A DNA stretch of 64,000 bases from Mesorhizobium sp. C432A (GTDB lineage Bacteria > Pseudomonadota > Alphaproteobacteria > Rhizobiales > Rhizobiaceae). Shown piece after piece: positions 7,717 through 17,238 of the stretch. Location of the stretch: positions 4,939,001-5,003,000 of the forward strand of contig NZ_CP100470.1 in assembly GCF_030323145.1 (NCBI RefSeq), given 5' to 3'. The notes under the pieces were generated by a model. The model saw only the letters and a program-made list of their open reading frames with translations, had not been told where the DNA came from and searched no databases. How positions within the stretch are numbered: the first letter of the stretch is position 1; every line of letters starts with the position of its first letter. A program made the position numbers and the translations under genes.

Positions 7717-9690
7717 ATGCGTGAACTCTGGCGCACATTCCGGCGTGACTTCTGGCGTGACCGCCGCGGCAATTACGCTCTGATGACCGTTGTGGCGATG
7801 GTGCCACTGATGGGCGGCGTGGCCATGGCCGTCGACTACACCGGCGTGGTCAGCGAGAAGCAGAGGGTGGTCAACGCGCTCGACGCCGCCAACTTCGCCA
7901 CCGCGCGCCGGCTGGTGGAAGGCGCCACCGACGACCAGTTGCGGGCCTATGCGCTCGACTTCTTCAAGGCAAACCTCAACGACGTCGATCCCGCCGACAC
8001 GACGCTCAGCGTTACGCTGCCCAGCAGCACGACCGGCGGCGGCATCGTCAAGCTGTGCGCCAGCCTGGTCTACAAGCCCTATTTCCTGCCGGCAGCGGCG
8101 ATGCTGATCGGCAGGACGTCGGAAAACGTCACCTACTCCGTGTGTTCGCAAGTCCGGCTGAAGAACACGCTGGAAGTGGCCATGGTGCTCGACAATTCGG
8201 GGTCGATGTCGAACACGGGCACGGGTGCCGGACAAAAGCGCATCGACCTTCTCAAGCAAGCCGCCAAGCAGCTCGTCGACACGCTTGCCTTGCAGGCCGC
8301 GATGATCAAGCAGATCGACAAGCCGGTCCAGTTCAGCCTTGTGCCGTTCGCCGCCTCGGTCAATGTCGGCGCCAGCAACGACAACGCGTCGTGGATCGAC
8401 GCCTACGGGCTGTCGCCCATCCACAATGAGAATTTCGCCTGGTCCACCCTTAACGCAGCCGACAAATATGCCCAGAAGATCGGCGGCATCTGGTACAAGA
8501 AAGGCACTGGCTGGGGTGAGCAGGAGGGGCAGATGCTGACCCGCTTCTCGCTCTACCGCGACATGAAAGTGGTCACCAGCCACGAGCGCATCGTCGGCAG
8601 CAAACGCGTGGTCTGCGACAAATATCGTGCCAATCATACATGCTCGGACAGCCACAACGAATACGACTACAACGACACATACGGACCGTTCGCCAGCTGG
8701 CAGGGCTGCGTCGAGGTCCGTCCCTACCCCTATAATGTCACCGACGCGCCGGCCTCCGGCGGACCGAACAACACCGGCACCGGCGTCGGCGATCCCGCGA
8801 CCATGTTCGTGCCGATGTTCGCGCCGGACGAGCCGGGCAATCATTGGTACATAACGCAGGACCCCGACGAGGTGGCCCCCAAGACCTATGGCGCAGCCAA
8901 CAGCTGGTGGAACGACGATCCGGCGAGCACCACCGGCAAGACCAGGCAGTCCAACATGGCCAAGTATTTCCAGCCACGGCCGATCAATGCTCCGGTGCTG
9001 GGGACGGGTGCAGGTCCGAATTACAGCTGCACCACCACGCCGATCACACCGCTGACCGACGTCGCCAACGCCGCCGGGCTGACCAAGATCAAGGCAGCAA
9101 TCGACCTGATGGCGCCCAACGGCAACACCAATGTGCCGGAAGGCATGGCCTGGGGCTGGCGCACCGTCTCCAGCACGGAGCCTTTCACAGGAGGACGTCC
9201 TGAGACGGAACGAGGCAATGACAAGGTGGTCATCGTGCTCACCGACGGCGAGAACACCTATTCGACGGTGAGTTCCGACCCCGCCGGCAACAAGTCGACC
9301 TATGCCGGCTATGGCTATACCGGCGTTGGCTACAACGGCACTGCGGTCACCCGCCTGTTCGGCGGCACGTCGAGCGCCATCGGCCAGCTCAACTATTCGT
9401 CGAGCAACTACACCGCCGCGCTCAACGAGCAGATGGCGACGCTGTGCAACAACGCCAAGGCGGCCAACATCATGGTGATGACGGTGGCGCTCGATATGTC
9501 GACGACCGACGCCGGCGACAAGAGCGCGATGGAGGCACTGAAGACGTGCTCGTCGGACTCGCGCTTCCGCAAGGATCCGACCGACCCGAGCAAGCCTGCA
9601 AAACTGTTCTGGAACGCGACCGGCGCCACGCTGTCCGACAATTTCAAGGAAATCGCCAACGAGCTCTCGAACCTGCGCGTGGTGAGCTGA
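7717..9690 (+). CDS. TadG-like protein with TadE-type anchor and von Willebrand A domain (copy 2)
   Basis: A 657-residue paralogue of the preceding gene in the same orientation. It shares the RRGNYALMTV anchor, the MIDAS DNSGS at residue 159, the TDGENTYS motif at about 510, and a nearly identical C-terminus with SSDSRFRKDPTDPSKPAKL and a closing LSNLRVVS. The central insert differs in sequence, with extra charged and aromatic residues (for example HNEYDYNDTYG). Predicted inner-membrane anchored and periplasmic. Tandem duplication followed by divergence of the insert is the simplest reading. Confidence 0.85.
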   Translation: MRELWRTFRRDFWRDRRGNYALMTVVAMVPLMGGVAMAVDYTGVVSEKQRVVNALDAANFATARRLVEGATDDQLRAYALDFFKANLNDVDPADTTLSVTLPSSTTGGGIVKLCASLVYKPYFLPAAAMLIGRTSENVTYSVCSQVRLKNTLEVAMVLDNSGSMSNTGTGAGQKRIDLLKQAAKQLVDTLALQAAMIKQIDKPVQFSLVPFAASVNVGASNDNASWIDAYGLSPIHNENFAWSTLNAADKYAQKIGGIWYKKGTGWGEQEGQMLTRFSLYRDMKVVTSHERIVGSKRVVCDKYRANHTCSDSHNEYDYNDTYGPFASWQGCVEVRPYPYNVTDAPASGGPNNTGTGVGDPATMFVPMFAPDEPGNHWYITQDPDEVAPKTYGAANSWWNDDPASTTGKTRQSNMAKYFQPRPINAPVLGTGAGPNYSCTTTPITPLTDVANAAGLTKIKAAIDLMAPNGNTNVPEGMAWGWRTVSSTEPFTGGRPETERGNDKVVIVLTDGENTYSTVSSDPAGNKSTYAGYGYTGVGYNGTAVTRLFGGTSSAIGQLNYSSSNYTAALNEQMATLCNNAKAANIMVMTVALDMSTTDAGDKSAMEALKTCSSDSRFRKDPTDPSKPAKLFWNATGATLSDNFKEIANELSNLRVVS

Positions 9691-9707
9691 GGGTTGAAGC
9701 TGCTGAT

Positions 9708-9757
9708 CTTCCCCCTTGCGGGGGAAATTGGCGGCTTCGCCGCTTTCGCCAATTTTC
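9708..9757. repeat. palindromic intergenic repeat after VWA copy 2
   Basis: Two adjoining hairpins: CCCCC-TTGC-GGGGG at 9711-9724 and AAATTGGCG (9725-9733) with CGCCAATTT (9747-9755). The CCCCCTTGCGGGGG core recurs in the element at 47.7-47.9 kb. It may also end transcription of the VWA gene. Confidence 0.6.
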
Positions 9758-9845
9758 GACGCTGGCGCAAAGTCTCCGGCCATCATGCTCTTGCGGTGAG
9801 TCAAAACGCGTGCTCGGTATCGTCACCGCTTCCCGGAGATTGCCA

Positions 9846-10478
9846 GTGCCCGAAACCGCCAACCATCTCGCCTTCGCGCTGGTCTGCCTGGGCATGGTGC
9901 TGACGCCCGGGCCGAACATGATCTACCTGATCTCGCGCTCGCTGTCGCAAGGCCCGAAGGCCGGGCTGATCTCGCTCGGCGGCGTGGCGGCCGGCTTTCT
10001 GTTCTATGTCGTATCGGCAGCGCTGGGCATCACCGCGCTGCTGCTTGCCGTGCCGTTTGCCTATGACGCACTGCGCATTGCCGGCGCGCTCTATCTGCTA
10101 TGGCTCGCCTGGCAAGCGGTGCGGCCCGGCGGGCGCTCACCATTCCAGGTGCGCGAACTGCCGAAGGACAGGCCGCGCAAGCTGTTCGCGATGGGCCTGA
10201 TGACCAATCTCCTCAATCCCAAGGTGGCGGTGCTTTATCTGTCGCTGCTGCCGCAGTTCATCTCGCTGGGCAACGGCCATGTGCTGTCGCAGCTTCTGGT
10301 GCTCGGCGCCACGCAGATCTCGATCAGCCTGACCGCCAATGCCATCATCGCGGTAACGGCCGGTTCGATCGCCACCTTCCTTGCCGGACGGCCGCTATGG
10401 ATGGTCATCCAGCGCTGGATGATGGGCACGGTGCTCGCCGCGCTGGCGCTTAAAATGGCGACCGACGCGCAACGCTGA
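9846..10478 (+). CDS. LysE/RhtB family amino-acid exporter
   Basis: A 210-residue inner-membrane exporter with six predicted helices. LTPGPNMIYLISRSLSQGPKAG near residue 17 is the family signature, and GLMTNLLNPKVAVLYLSLLPQF is the conserved central motif. The GTG start at 9846 is preceded by GGAG at 9835-9838. Members export amino acids such as lysine, threonine or homoserine lactone; the substrate here cannot be told. It stands alone. Confidence 0.9.
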   Translation: MPETANHLAFALVCLGMVLTPGPNMIYLISRSLSQGPKAGLISLGGVAAGFLFYVVSAALGITALLLAVPFAYDALRIAGALYLLWLAWQAVRPGGRSPFQVRELPKDRPRKLFAMGLMTNLLNPKVAVLYLSLLPQFISLGNGHVLSQLLVLGATQISISLTANAIIAVTAGSIATFLAGRPLWMVIQRWMMGTVLAALALKMATDAQR

Positions 10479-10618
10479 TCGGACGCAGCGCGCCGAGACT
10501 ACATCGGCCGCCGACCTTCCCATTCGAATCGGCCGGCCGAACCTGCACGGAGGCCAGCGATTGAGATTTTCGCAGCCCTGCCCGGCAAAAGCCATGATCG
10601 CGGCTAAGTCAGGCAGGC

Positions 10619-11155
10619 ATGACAATGATCTGCACCACCAATCATCCGCTCGCGCAAACCCGCTCTGGCGCAGCAAGTCCAAAACCAAACAGGCGCCTGC
10701 TGCTGATCGGCCTTGCAGCCATGGCCGGCCTCGCTGCTTGCAGTACGGTCTCGGTGCCGACCGGCGAAGGCGCCGGTGTGTCGTCCTCGGCCACCGCGAC
10801 GCTGGCCGGCATCCGAGCTTCGGCCGGACTGCCGGCGCTGGTGCCGGACGCCCAGCTCGAGCAGGCCGCTCGGCAGCAGGCCGGCTATATGGCCTCACGC
10901 GAACGCATGAGCCACACGACGGGCTGGGGAAAGGATTTCGCGTCGCGGATGAAGGACAATGGGGTGCGGGGCGCCGCCGCCGAGAACATCGCCGAGGGCC
11001 GCTTCGACCAGCAGAAACTGTTCGACATCTGGATGCATTCGGCTGGCCACCGCCGCAACATGCTCGATCCGGATTTCAGCCGCTTCGGCCTCGCCTATGT
11101 ACGCGACGGACGCGACAGCGCCATCCGCTACTGGAGCCTGGTGCTCGGAAAATAG
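10619..11155 (+). CDS. CAP (SCP/PR1)-domain lipoprotein
   Basis: A 178-residue protein with a lipoprotein signal: arginine-flanked hydrophobic stretch and lipobox LAAC with Cys at residue 41. The CAP domain follows, with RERMSHTTGWGKDF, AAENIAEGRFD and HSAGHRRNMLDPDFSRFGLAY, which supply the two histidines and glutamate of the CAP cavity. Likely tethered to the inner or outer membrane facing the periplasm. Function of bacterial CAP lipoproteins is poorly known. Confidence 0.88.
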   Translation: MTMICTTNHPLAQTRSGAASPKPNRRLLLIGLAAMAGLAACSTVSVPTGEGAGVSSSATATLAGIRASAGLPALVPDAQLEQAARQQAGYMASRERMSHTTGWGKDFASRMKDNGVRGAAAENIAEGRFDQQKLFDIWMHSAGHRRNMLDPDFSRFGLAYVRDGRDSAIRYWSLVLGK

Positions 11156-11184
11156 CAGCCAGCGGTTACGGCGCGAGCCAGCCG

Positions 11185-13863
11185 TCAGCCTTTCGCGATC
11201 AGCTCGCCGATATCCCCAGCCGACAGGGGTTTGCTGAAATAATTGCCCTGCACCTCGTCACAATTGTTCTTGCGCAGGAAGGCGACCTGGTCTTCCGTTT
11301 CGACACCTTCGGCCAGCACCCGAAGGTTCAACTTCTGCCCCAGGGAAATCACGGCGCCAGTGACCGCTTGATCGTTCTCGTCGGTCGCGAGATCGTTGAT
11401 GAAGGACTTGTCGATCTTCAGCCGCGCCACCGGAAACGTCTTGAGGGCGCTGAGACTGGAATAGCCTGTTCCGAAATCGTCGATCGATATCTGCACGTCG
11501 AGCTTTTGCAGTCCGTTCATCGTTGCGACCGCCAGCTCGAAATCCTGCATGATCAGGCTTTCCGTCACTTCGAGCTCGAGATACCTCGCCTCCAGGCCGC
11601 TTTCCTTCAATGCGTTGACGACGCGGTCGATCAGGTTCTTCTCCCGGAACTGCCGCGCCGACACGTTGACGCAGACGGTTATGGGCGACAGACCGGCGCG
11701 CTGCCAGGCTTTGTTCTGCCGGCAGGCTTCGTGCAGGATCCAGTCGCCGAGCGGCACGATCAGCCCGGTCTCCTCGGCGGTCGGGATGAACATCGCCGGC
11801 GAAACCAGGCCTCGCGTCGGGTGGTTCCAGCGCACCAGCGCTTCGACGGCGAAAACCTGCCCCGATCGCAGATCCACCTGTGGCTGATAGTGCAGAGCGA
11901 ATTCCGACCGGGCGAGCGCGTTTCGCAATTCCTCCTGAAGCAGGAATTTTTCATGTGCCGTTGAGTTGAACTCCGGGGCATAGAACTGGAAATTGTCGCG
12001 GCCGAATTCCTTGGCGCGATACATGGCGGCGTCGGCATTGGCCAACAGCGTATCCGGGCTGGTCCCGTCCTTCGGGTAATTTGCGATGCCGATGCTGGCC
12101 GTCGTTCTCAGCCGATGCTCTCCGACAAGAACCGGTTCCGCGATCGCATCCCTGATCGTCTGCAGGGTTTCCGACACCACATCGACATTGGTGGTTTGGT
12201 CGAACAGGACGATGACAAATTCGTCGCCGCCAAGCCGCACGACGGTGTCGGTGGCCTTCACGCATCCAACCAAACGGCTGGCGACGGTCTTGAGGAGTTC
12301 GTCGCCGGCATTGTGGCCAAACGTATCGTTCACCAGTTTGAAATTGTCGAGATCGATGAACACCACCGTCATCCAGCGATTGTATCGCTGCGCGTAGAGG
12401 ACCGCCTGGGAAAGCCGATCCTCCAGCAAAGCGCGATTGGGCAGGCCGGTCAGCGCATCATGGTTGGCCATGAAGTGGATCTGGTCTTCCGCCAATTTGC
12501 GCTCGATCGCGATGCCGGCAATGTGTGTGGTGAATTCGATCAGGCGGGTCTCGGCATGGGTGGGTTCGCGCACGGTCATCGAATACATGGCAAAGGCGCC
12601 CAACACGACGCCCCGATGCGACAGGATCGGGGTTGACCAGCACGAACGATAGCCATGGGGTGCCGCCAGTTCGCGGTAATTGTCCCAAAGCGGATCCTGC
12701 AGAATATCGGTAACAATGACCGGTTCCCGCCGGTAGATGGCGGTTCCGCAGGATCCCACCTTGGGACCGATGGCCGCCCCATCGATGGCGCTCGTATAGG
12801 CTTTCGCCAGGCCCGGCGCCGCACCGTGACGCAAATGAATGCCGTCCTTGTCGAGCAGCAGGACGGAACCGAATATCCCCTTCAACTGAGCCTCGACGAA
12901 GCGCATGAGGCGGTCGAGCACGTCCTCCAGCGGCGCGCTCGTGGCAATCATTTCGAGGATCTGCGCCTGCCCGCTGCGAAGGACATCCGCCTGCTTGCGG
13001 GCGGTGATGTCGTGGGCAGTGCCAACCAGGCCGAAGATTTCATTTTGGCGATTGCGCAACGGCACCTTCGTCGACGAAAGCCATTTGCCGTTCCCCGACG
13101 CATCGACGACAAACTCTTCCGCGTCGATCACTGGTTGTCCGCTCTTGAGCAGGCGCTGCTCGACCAGGCGAAATTTCCGCGCAACTTCCGGGGGGTGGAG
13201 ATCAAAATCGGTCAATCCGATCATGTCGCTGGTCTTGTTGCGGCCGCTATCGGTCGCAAGGGCGCTGTTGACCACGACGAAACGGCTTTGCGTATCCTTG
13301 ACCCAGAGATAATCGGGCACCCAGTCGATCAGCGCCTGCAGCGAAATGCGCTCGTCGACGATCTGCCGATTGGCGAGGAGTTCAGTGATGTCCTCATGCG
13401 TGGCGATCCAACTGCCATCGGGCATGGGCTGGTTACGGATCTGGATTGTGCGACCATCGACAAGTTTGGCGGTCCAGAGCCGCGAAGCCTTGCCCGAATT
13501 GATCGAGCGAGCCGTTGCGAGATAGGTGTCGGCGGCCGTCGCCGCCGTGCCGGCGGTGACGCGGCGTTCCACTATTTCGCTCAGTGTCACGCCAGGCCGC
13601 AATTCCTCGGGCGCAATGCGGTAGATTTCCGCATAGCGCCGGTTGCTCAAGATCAGCCGTTCATCGGCATCGAAAAAGCAGATGCCTTGCGAAATATTCT
13701 CGATCGCAGTCTCGAAGCGCAGGGTCTGCCCTTCGAGACCCGCAATGGTCGTGCGAAGTTCTCCCTCGAGCGTATCGTAGGAGACATCAGCCAGTCTTGC
13801 CAATGCGGCTACGCCCACCGGCCCGCGCGCCCCGACGGATCTTCTGGATGACTTCGTGACCAA
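11185..13863 (-). CDS. PAS-PAS-GAF-GGDEF-EAL cyclic-di-GMP signalling protein
   Basis: A protein of 892 residues joining synthesis and breakdown domains for cyclic di-GMP. After a short N-terminal segment come two PAS domains (FDADERLILSNRRYAEIY and FVVVNSALATDSG), a GAF domain (residues about 310-460), a GGDEF domain with intact GGDEF at 545-549, and an EAL domain with EALVRW at 674, EVTES, DDFGTGYSS and AEGVET. Both catalytic domains look active. The TTG at 13863 is preferred because GGAGGAGG lies at 13869-13876; an ATG at 13935 lacks such a site. No transmembrane segment is visible, so it is likely cytoplasmic. Confidence 0.88.
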   Translation of the reverse strand: MVTKSSRRSVGARGPVGVAALARLADVSYDTLEGELRTTIAGLEGQTLRFETAIENISQGICFFDADERLILSNRRYAEIYRIAPEELRPGVTLSEIVERRVTAGTAATAADTYLATARSINSGKASRLWTAKLVDGRTIQIRNQPMPDGSWIATHEDITELLANRQIVDERISLQALIDWVPDYLWVKDTQSRFVVVNSALATDSGRNKTSDMIGLTDFDLHPPEVARKFRLVEQRLLKSGQPVIDAEEFVVDASGNGKWLSSTKVPLRNRQNEIFGLVGTAHDITARKQADVLRSGQAQILEMIATSAPLEDVLDRLMRFVEAQLKGIFGSVLLLDKDGIHLRHGAAPGLAKAYTSAIDGAAIGPKVGSCGTAIYRREPVIVTDILQDPLWDNYRELAAPHGYRSCWSTPILSHRGVVLGAFAMYSMTVREPTHAETRLIEFTTHIAGIAIERKLAEDQIHFMANHDALTGLPNRALLEDRLSQAVLYAQRYNRWMTVVFIDLDNFKLVNDTFGHNAGDELLKTVASRLVGCVKATDTVVRLGGDEFVIVLFDQTTNVDVVSETLQTIRDAIAEPVLVGEHRLRTTASIGIANYPKDGTSPDTLLANADAAMYRAKEFGRDNFQFYAPEFNSTAHEKFLLQEELRNALARSEFALHYQPQVDLRSGQVFAVEALVRWNHPTRGLVSPAMFIPTAEETGLIVPLGDWILHEACRQNKAWQRAGLSPITVCVNVSARQFREKNLIDRVVNALKESGLEARYLELEVTESLIMQDFELAVATMNGLQKLDVQISIDDFGTGYSSLSALKTFPVARLKIDKSFINDLATDENDQAVTGAVISLGQKLNLRVLAEGVETEDQVAFLRKNNCDEVQGNYFSKPLSAGDIGELIAKG

Positions 13864-13868
13864 ACAGA

Positions 13869-13876
13869 CCTCCTCC
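13869..13876 (-). promoter_or_regulatory. strong Shine-Dalgarno deciding a TTG start
   Basis: GGAGGAGG on the minus strand lies 5 nt before TTG at 13863 and is the only good ribosome site near the 5' end of the GGDEF-EAL gene. Confidence 0.6.
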
Positions 13877-14135
13877 GGTTTGGCACCTGAAACAAGAAAG
13901 GGCCTCTGTCGCGCCAGACGAAAGTCGACTGACAATGTTACAGATGTGCTAATTCAAGATGAACTGTAACGGAATTGGATGCGTCAGCAACCAGATACCA
14001 AAGGTGCAAATGTCATTCCAAATCAACTTCCAACGGCTCATTATCGATATTTTTTTGCACACGCGGGTTTTGACGATCATCCGAGCAACAAATCATCAGG
14101 GGCAACCAGCTTGCTGCCAGCGACCGGCGCCCGCC

Positions 14136-15674
14136 TCAATCCATATGCGCGGCAGGAGCGGCCGCGCCGGCCGGAGCGGTCTTCGGCTTGCGCAGCAGGA
14201 AGACAAACGGAATGGCAACCAGCGTCATCACCATCAGCAGTTTGAAGTCGTTGACGTAGGAGATCATCATCGCCTGGATGTTGACCATGCGGTCCACCTG
14301 CGAAAGTGCCGTCGGATCGCCGCCTGCTGCCGCCGGCGAGGCCGCCCACAAATTGGGGTTGAACGGGTTGATGAAAGCCGACAGTTCGGTGTGATTGACC
14401 TGCGTGTTGCGCACCATGAGAACCGTCACCACCGACACGCCGATCGACGAACCGAGATTTCGAACCAGGCTGAACAGGGCCGTGGCGTCGGTGCGGAAGC
14501 GCACGTCGAGCGTGGCGAAGGCCACCGTCGACAGCGGCACGAACACCATGCCCATGCCCAGGCCCTGGATGACGCCGGAGCTGAGGATCAGCCAATCGTC
14601 CATCTGCGGCGTGAAGGAGGACATGGTGTAGAGCGACTGCGCGGTGAGCAGAAAGCCGATGACGACGAGGATCCGGGCGTCGATCCTGCTCATGAGCCGC
14701 CCAACGACAAGCATCGAAATCATCGTGCCGACACCGCGCGGCCCCAGGACGACGCCGATGGTGACGGTCGGATAGCCGAAGATGGTCGACAGCATCGGCG
14801 GCAGCAGCGACATCGAGGCCAGGATCAGCACGCCCATGACGAAGATGAAGGCCAGACCGGTGACGAAATTGCGGTCGAGGAAGATCTTGGGGTCGATGAA
14901 AGGCCGTTCCGCCGTCAGTGTATGGATGATGAAAACCCAGAAGCCGGTGATCGAAAGAGCAAGCTCGATCCAGATTTCGACCGAGGAAAACCAGTCGACC
15001 TCGCCGCCGCGGTCGAGCAGCAGCTGCAGCGCGCCGACGCCGAGCGAAATCATGGCGAAACCGAAGAAATCGAAGCTGCGGATCCGCCGGGCAACGACCG
15101 GCAAATAGGCTGCCATGCCGAGGAAGGCGATGATGCCGACCGGCAAATTGATGAAGAACACCCAGCGCCAGTTGAAATTCTCGGTCAGCCAACCGCCCAG
15201 CGTCGGACCCAGGATCGGCCCCAGCATGATGCCGGCGCCCCAGATGGCCATCGCCTGGCCGTGGCGTTCCCTGGGGTTGATGTCGAGCAGGAAGGTCTGC
15301 GACAGCGGCACGATGGCTGCGCCGAACACGCCCTGCATCAGCCGGAAGAACACTATGCTCTCCAGGCTCCAGGCAATACCGCACAGCATCGAGAACACGG
15401 TGAAGCCGACAACTGCCGCCAGGAACAGTTCCTTGCGGCCGAAGCGGTCGGCCAGCCAGCCGGTCACCGGCGTCATGATGGCGGCGGCAACGATGTAGGA
15501 GGTCAACACCCAGTTGATGTTGTCGGGCGAGGCGCCGAGGTCGCCGGTCATGGTCGGCAGCGCGACATTGGCGATCGTGGTGTCGAGCGCCTGCATGACC
15601 GTCGCCAGCATCAGCGCCACTGTGATCAGGCCGCGATGCGGCACTTCCTTGAAAGTTTCTGGTGTGGTCATCAT
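14136..15674 (-). CDS. emrB: DHA2-family multidrug efflux MFS transporter (EmrB type)
   Basis: A 512-residue inner-membrane drug:proton antiporter with about 14 helices. DTTIANVALPTMTGDL near residue 30 is the DHA2 signature, with GWLADRFGRKELF as motif A and LGPTLGGWLTENFNWRWVFFINLPVG as motif C. It lies downstream of the membrane-fusion gene, but with a 346-bp gap, so co-transcription is likely but not proven. With an outer-membrane channel it would form a tripartite pump. Confidence 0.93.
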   Translation of the reverse strand: MMTTPETFKEVPHRGLITVALMLATVMQALDTTIANVALPTMTGDLGASPDNINWVLTSYIVAAAIMTPVTGWLADRFGRKELFLAAVVGFTVFSMLCGIAWSLESIVFFRLMQGVFGAAIVPLSQTFLLDINPRERHGQAMAIWGAGIMLGPILGPTLGGWLTENFNWRWVFFINLPVGIIAFLGMAAYLPVVARRIRSFDFFGFAMISLGVGALQLLLDRGGEVDWFSSVEIWIELALSITGFWVFIIHTLTAERPFIDPKIFLDRNFVTGLAFIFVMGVLILASMSLLPPMLSTIFGYPTVTIGVVLGPRGVGTMISMLVVGRLMSRIDARILVVIGFLLTAQSLYTMSSFTPQMDDWLILSSGVIQGLGMGMVFVPLSTVAFATLDVRFRTDATALFSLVRNLGSSIGVSVVTVLMVRNTQVNHTELSAFINPFNPNLWAASPAAAGGDPTALSQVDRMVNIQAMMISYVNDFKLLMVMTLVAIPFVFLLRKPKTAPAGAAAPAAHMD

Positions 15675-16020
15675 GCGGAACTTCCGACAGGTAACAAAAA
15701 CGTGTACACTAGGTTTCCGGGCGGCGAGGCCTTCTCTGGTGAAGAGACCCTCATCGCGGTGGGACGCGATCTATCGATGTGGGGGTTACATCGATCGAAG
15801 GTCTCGACACATCAGGCGCTTGCCGCCCGGAAATCCAAGGTCCGAAGGATGGGCGCCGAGATGGTCCAGGTTCTGGGCAGGCCGCGATGCGGCCCGGTCC
15901 AATCCACCCCTCGTTCAACCTGCCGTCGGACCGATCCTGTCATCTCAACTTCACCTCGCCTGCGGCGGGCGTTCTGCCGGGCCGTGATCCTGCTTTTCGA
16001 GATCACGGTCCATTCACAGT
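15675..16020. other. 346-bp gap between emrA and emrB with long inverted repeats
   Basis: TTTCCGGGCGGC at about 15714 and GCCGCCCGGAAA at about 15824 form a perfect 12-bp inverted repeat about 100 bp apart. Close to the emrA stop, CCGTGATC (15982-15989) pairs with GATCACGG (16001-16008) without a T-run. No gene seen. Unusually long for an emrA-emrB junction. Confidence 0.55.
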
Positions 16021-17238
16021 CTATTGTGCTTCGCCTGCGGTGGCGTGGCCGAAGATAGTGGGGAACCCGCGAGCAACGCCGGTATCCACCGTAACCGAGG
16101 CGCTCATGCCGGTGCGCAGCGCCATTTTGGCGTCGGCATCGGTCAGCTCCAGGCGCACCGGAATGCGCTGCGTGACCTTGACCCAGTTGCCGGTGGCGTT
16201 TTGAGCTGGCAGCAGCGAAAACTCCGCGCCGGTGCCGGCGCCGATCGCCTTGACGGTGGCCTCGAAAGTTCTGCCCGGATAGGTGTCGACGACGATCTCG
16301 GCCTTCTGGCCAGGCTTCATGTGGGTAAGCTGGGTTTCCTTGAAATTGGCATCGATCCAGGTGTCGCCGGTCTCGACCAACGCAAACAGCGGCGTGCCGG
16401 AACCGACATACTGGCCGACCTTGAACGAGGAGGCCTGGCTGATGACGCCGTCGGCCGGCGCCTTGACCGTGGTCTGCGCCAGATCGTAGGCGGCCTTGTC
16501 GCGCGCGGCGAGTGCGGCCATCACCGTCGGATGCTTGTCGGTCTCGATATCGGGATTGCCGGCGAGAGCCGCCTTGGCGCTGACGATGCCTTGCTCGGCA
16601 ACGGCCAGTTGCTGCCTGGCCTTGTCGAGATCGTTCTTGGCCTCGTCCAGCGACGATTTGGCGTTGATGCCCTTCTGGGCAAGGTCGGCGGCGCGGTCAT
16701 ACTGCGACTGCGCGTAGTCGACCTGGCTGGCATCGGACTTTTCCTGCGCCAGTGCCTGGCTGTAGGCGGCGCGCAGCTGTTCGATTCCGACGCGTGCGAC
16801 TGCGACCGCCGCGTCGGCCTGGGCTAACGCGATCCGGTAGGGCTCGGGGTCGACGGCAAACAGCACATCGCCCTGCTTGACCTGCTGATTGTCCGAGATG
16901 CCGACCTGAACGATGCGGCCGGCCGTGTCCGAGGCGATCGACACCTTGGCCTGCTGCAAATTGGCGTTCTCGGTTTCCTGATAGCGGCCGCCGGTCACCC
17001 AGACATAACCGCCACCAATGGCCAGCGCGGCCGGCAGGGCGACCGTCAGCAGCAAGCGGCCGATGCGGCGCTTCTTGACCGGAGCCGGAGCGGGTTGAAC
17101 CGGGGGAGCCACCGCGACAGGTGCTGCGGCCGGCTGTGCAGGCGCTTCGGCAGCCGGCTGTGCAGGCGCTTCGGCAGCCGGCTGTGCCGGCGTCTCGATC
17201 TTGGTAACATTCTCGTCTAGTTTGGCTGCCGCGTTCAT
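16021..17238 (-). CDS. emrA: HlyD-family membrane fusion protein (EmrA type)
   Basis: A 405-residue periplasmic adaptor that links the EmrB pump to an outer-membrane channel. It has an Ala-Pro-Gln-rich cytoplasmic leader (residues about 15-60), one transmembrane helix (LLLTVALPAALAIGGGYVWV), a biotinyl-lipoyl half-motif (GRIVQVGISDNQQVKQGDVLF), a coiled-coil hairpin (residues about 150-220) and a beta-barrel domain with VETGDTWIDANFKETQL. Its start overlaps the MarR gene stop by 4 bp, so the two are one operon. Confidence 0.93.
   Translation of the reverse strand: MNAAAKLDENVTKIETPAQPAAEAPAQPAAEAPAQPAAAPVAVAPPVQPAPAPVKKRRIGRLLLTVALPAALAIGGGYVWVTGGRYQETENANLQQAKVSIASDTAGRIVQVGISDNQQVKQGDVLFAVDPEPYRIALAQADAAVAVARVGIEQLRAAYSQALAQEKSDASQVDYAQSQYDRAADLAQKGINAKSSLDEAKNDLDKARQQLAVAEQGIVSAKAALAGNPDIETDKHPTVMAALAARDKAAYDLAQTTVKAPADGVISQASSFKVGQYVGSGTPLFALVETGDTWIDANFKETQLTHMKPGQKAEIVVDTYPGRTFEATVKAIGAGTGAEFSLLPAQNATGNWVKVTQRIPVRLELTDADAKMALRTGMSASVTVDTGVARGFPTIFGHATAGEAQ
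17129..17190. repeat. 24-bp tandem repeat inside emrA
   Basis: About two and a half copies of a 24-bp unit (GGCTGTGCAGGCGCTTCGGC core on the plus strand) encode the repeated AEAPAQPA segment of the EmrA leader. Copy number could vary between strains without changing frame. Confidence 0.75.

Noticed and set aside
7708..9804. Minus-strand open frame of about 700 codons opposite VWA copy 2
   Set aside because: Composition is His/Arg/Gly-rich, typical of the antisense of a GC-rich gene; the plus strand encodes a clear protein.
13959..16058. Plus-strand open frame of about 700 codons opposite emrB
   Set aside because: Rich in His, Gln, Asp and Arg with no domain; antisense shadow of a conserved transporter.
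17129..17190. Short tandem repeats that could suggest a CRISPR
   Set aside because: Units are directly adjacent, in frame, and encode Ala-Pro repeats of EmrA.
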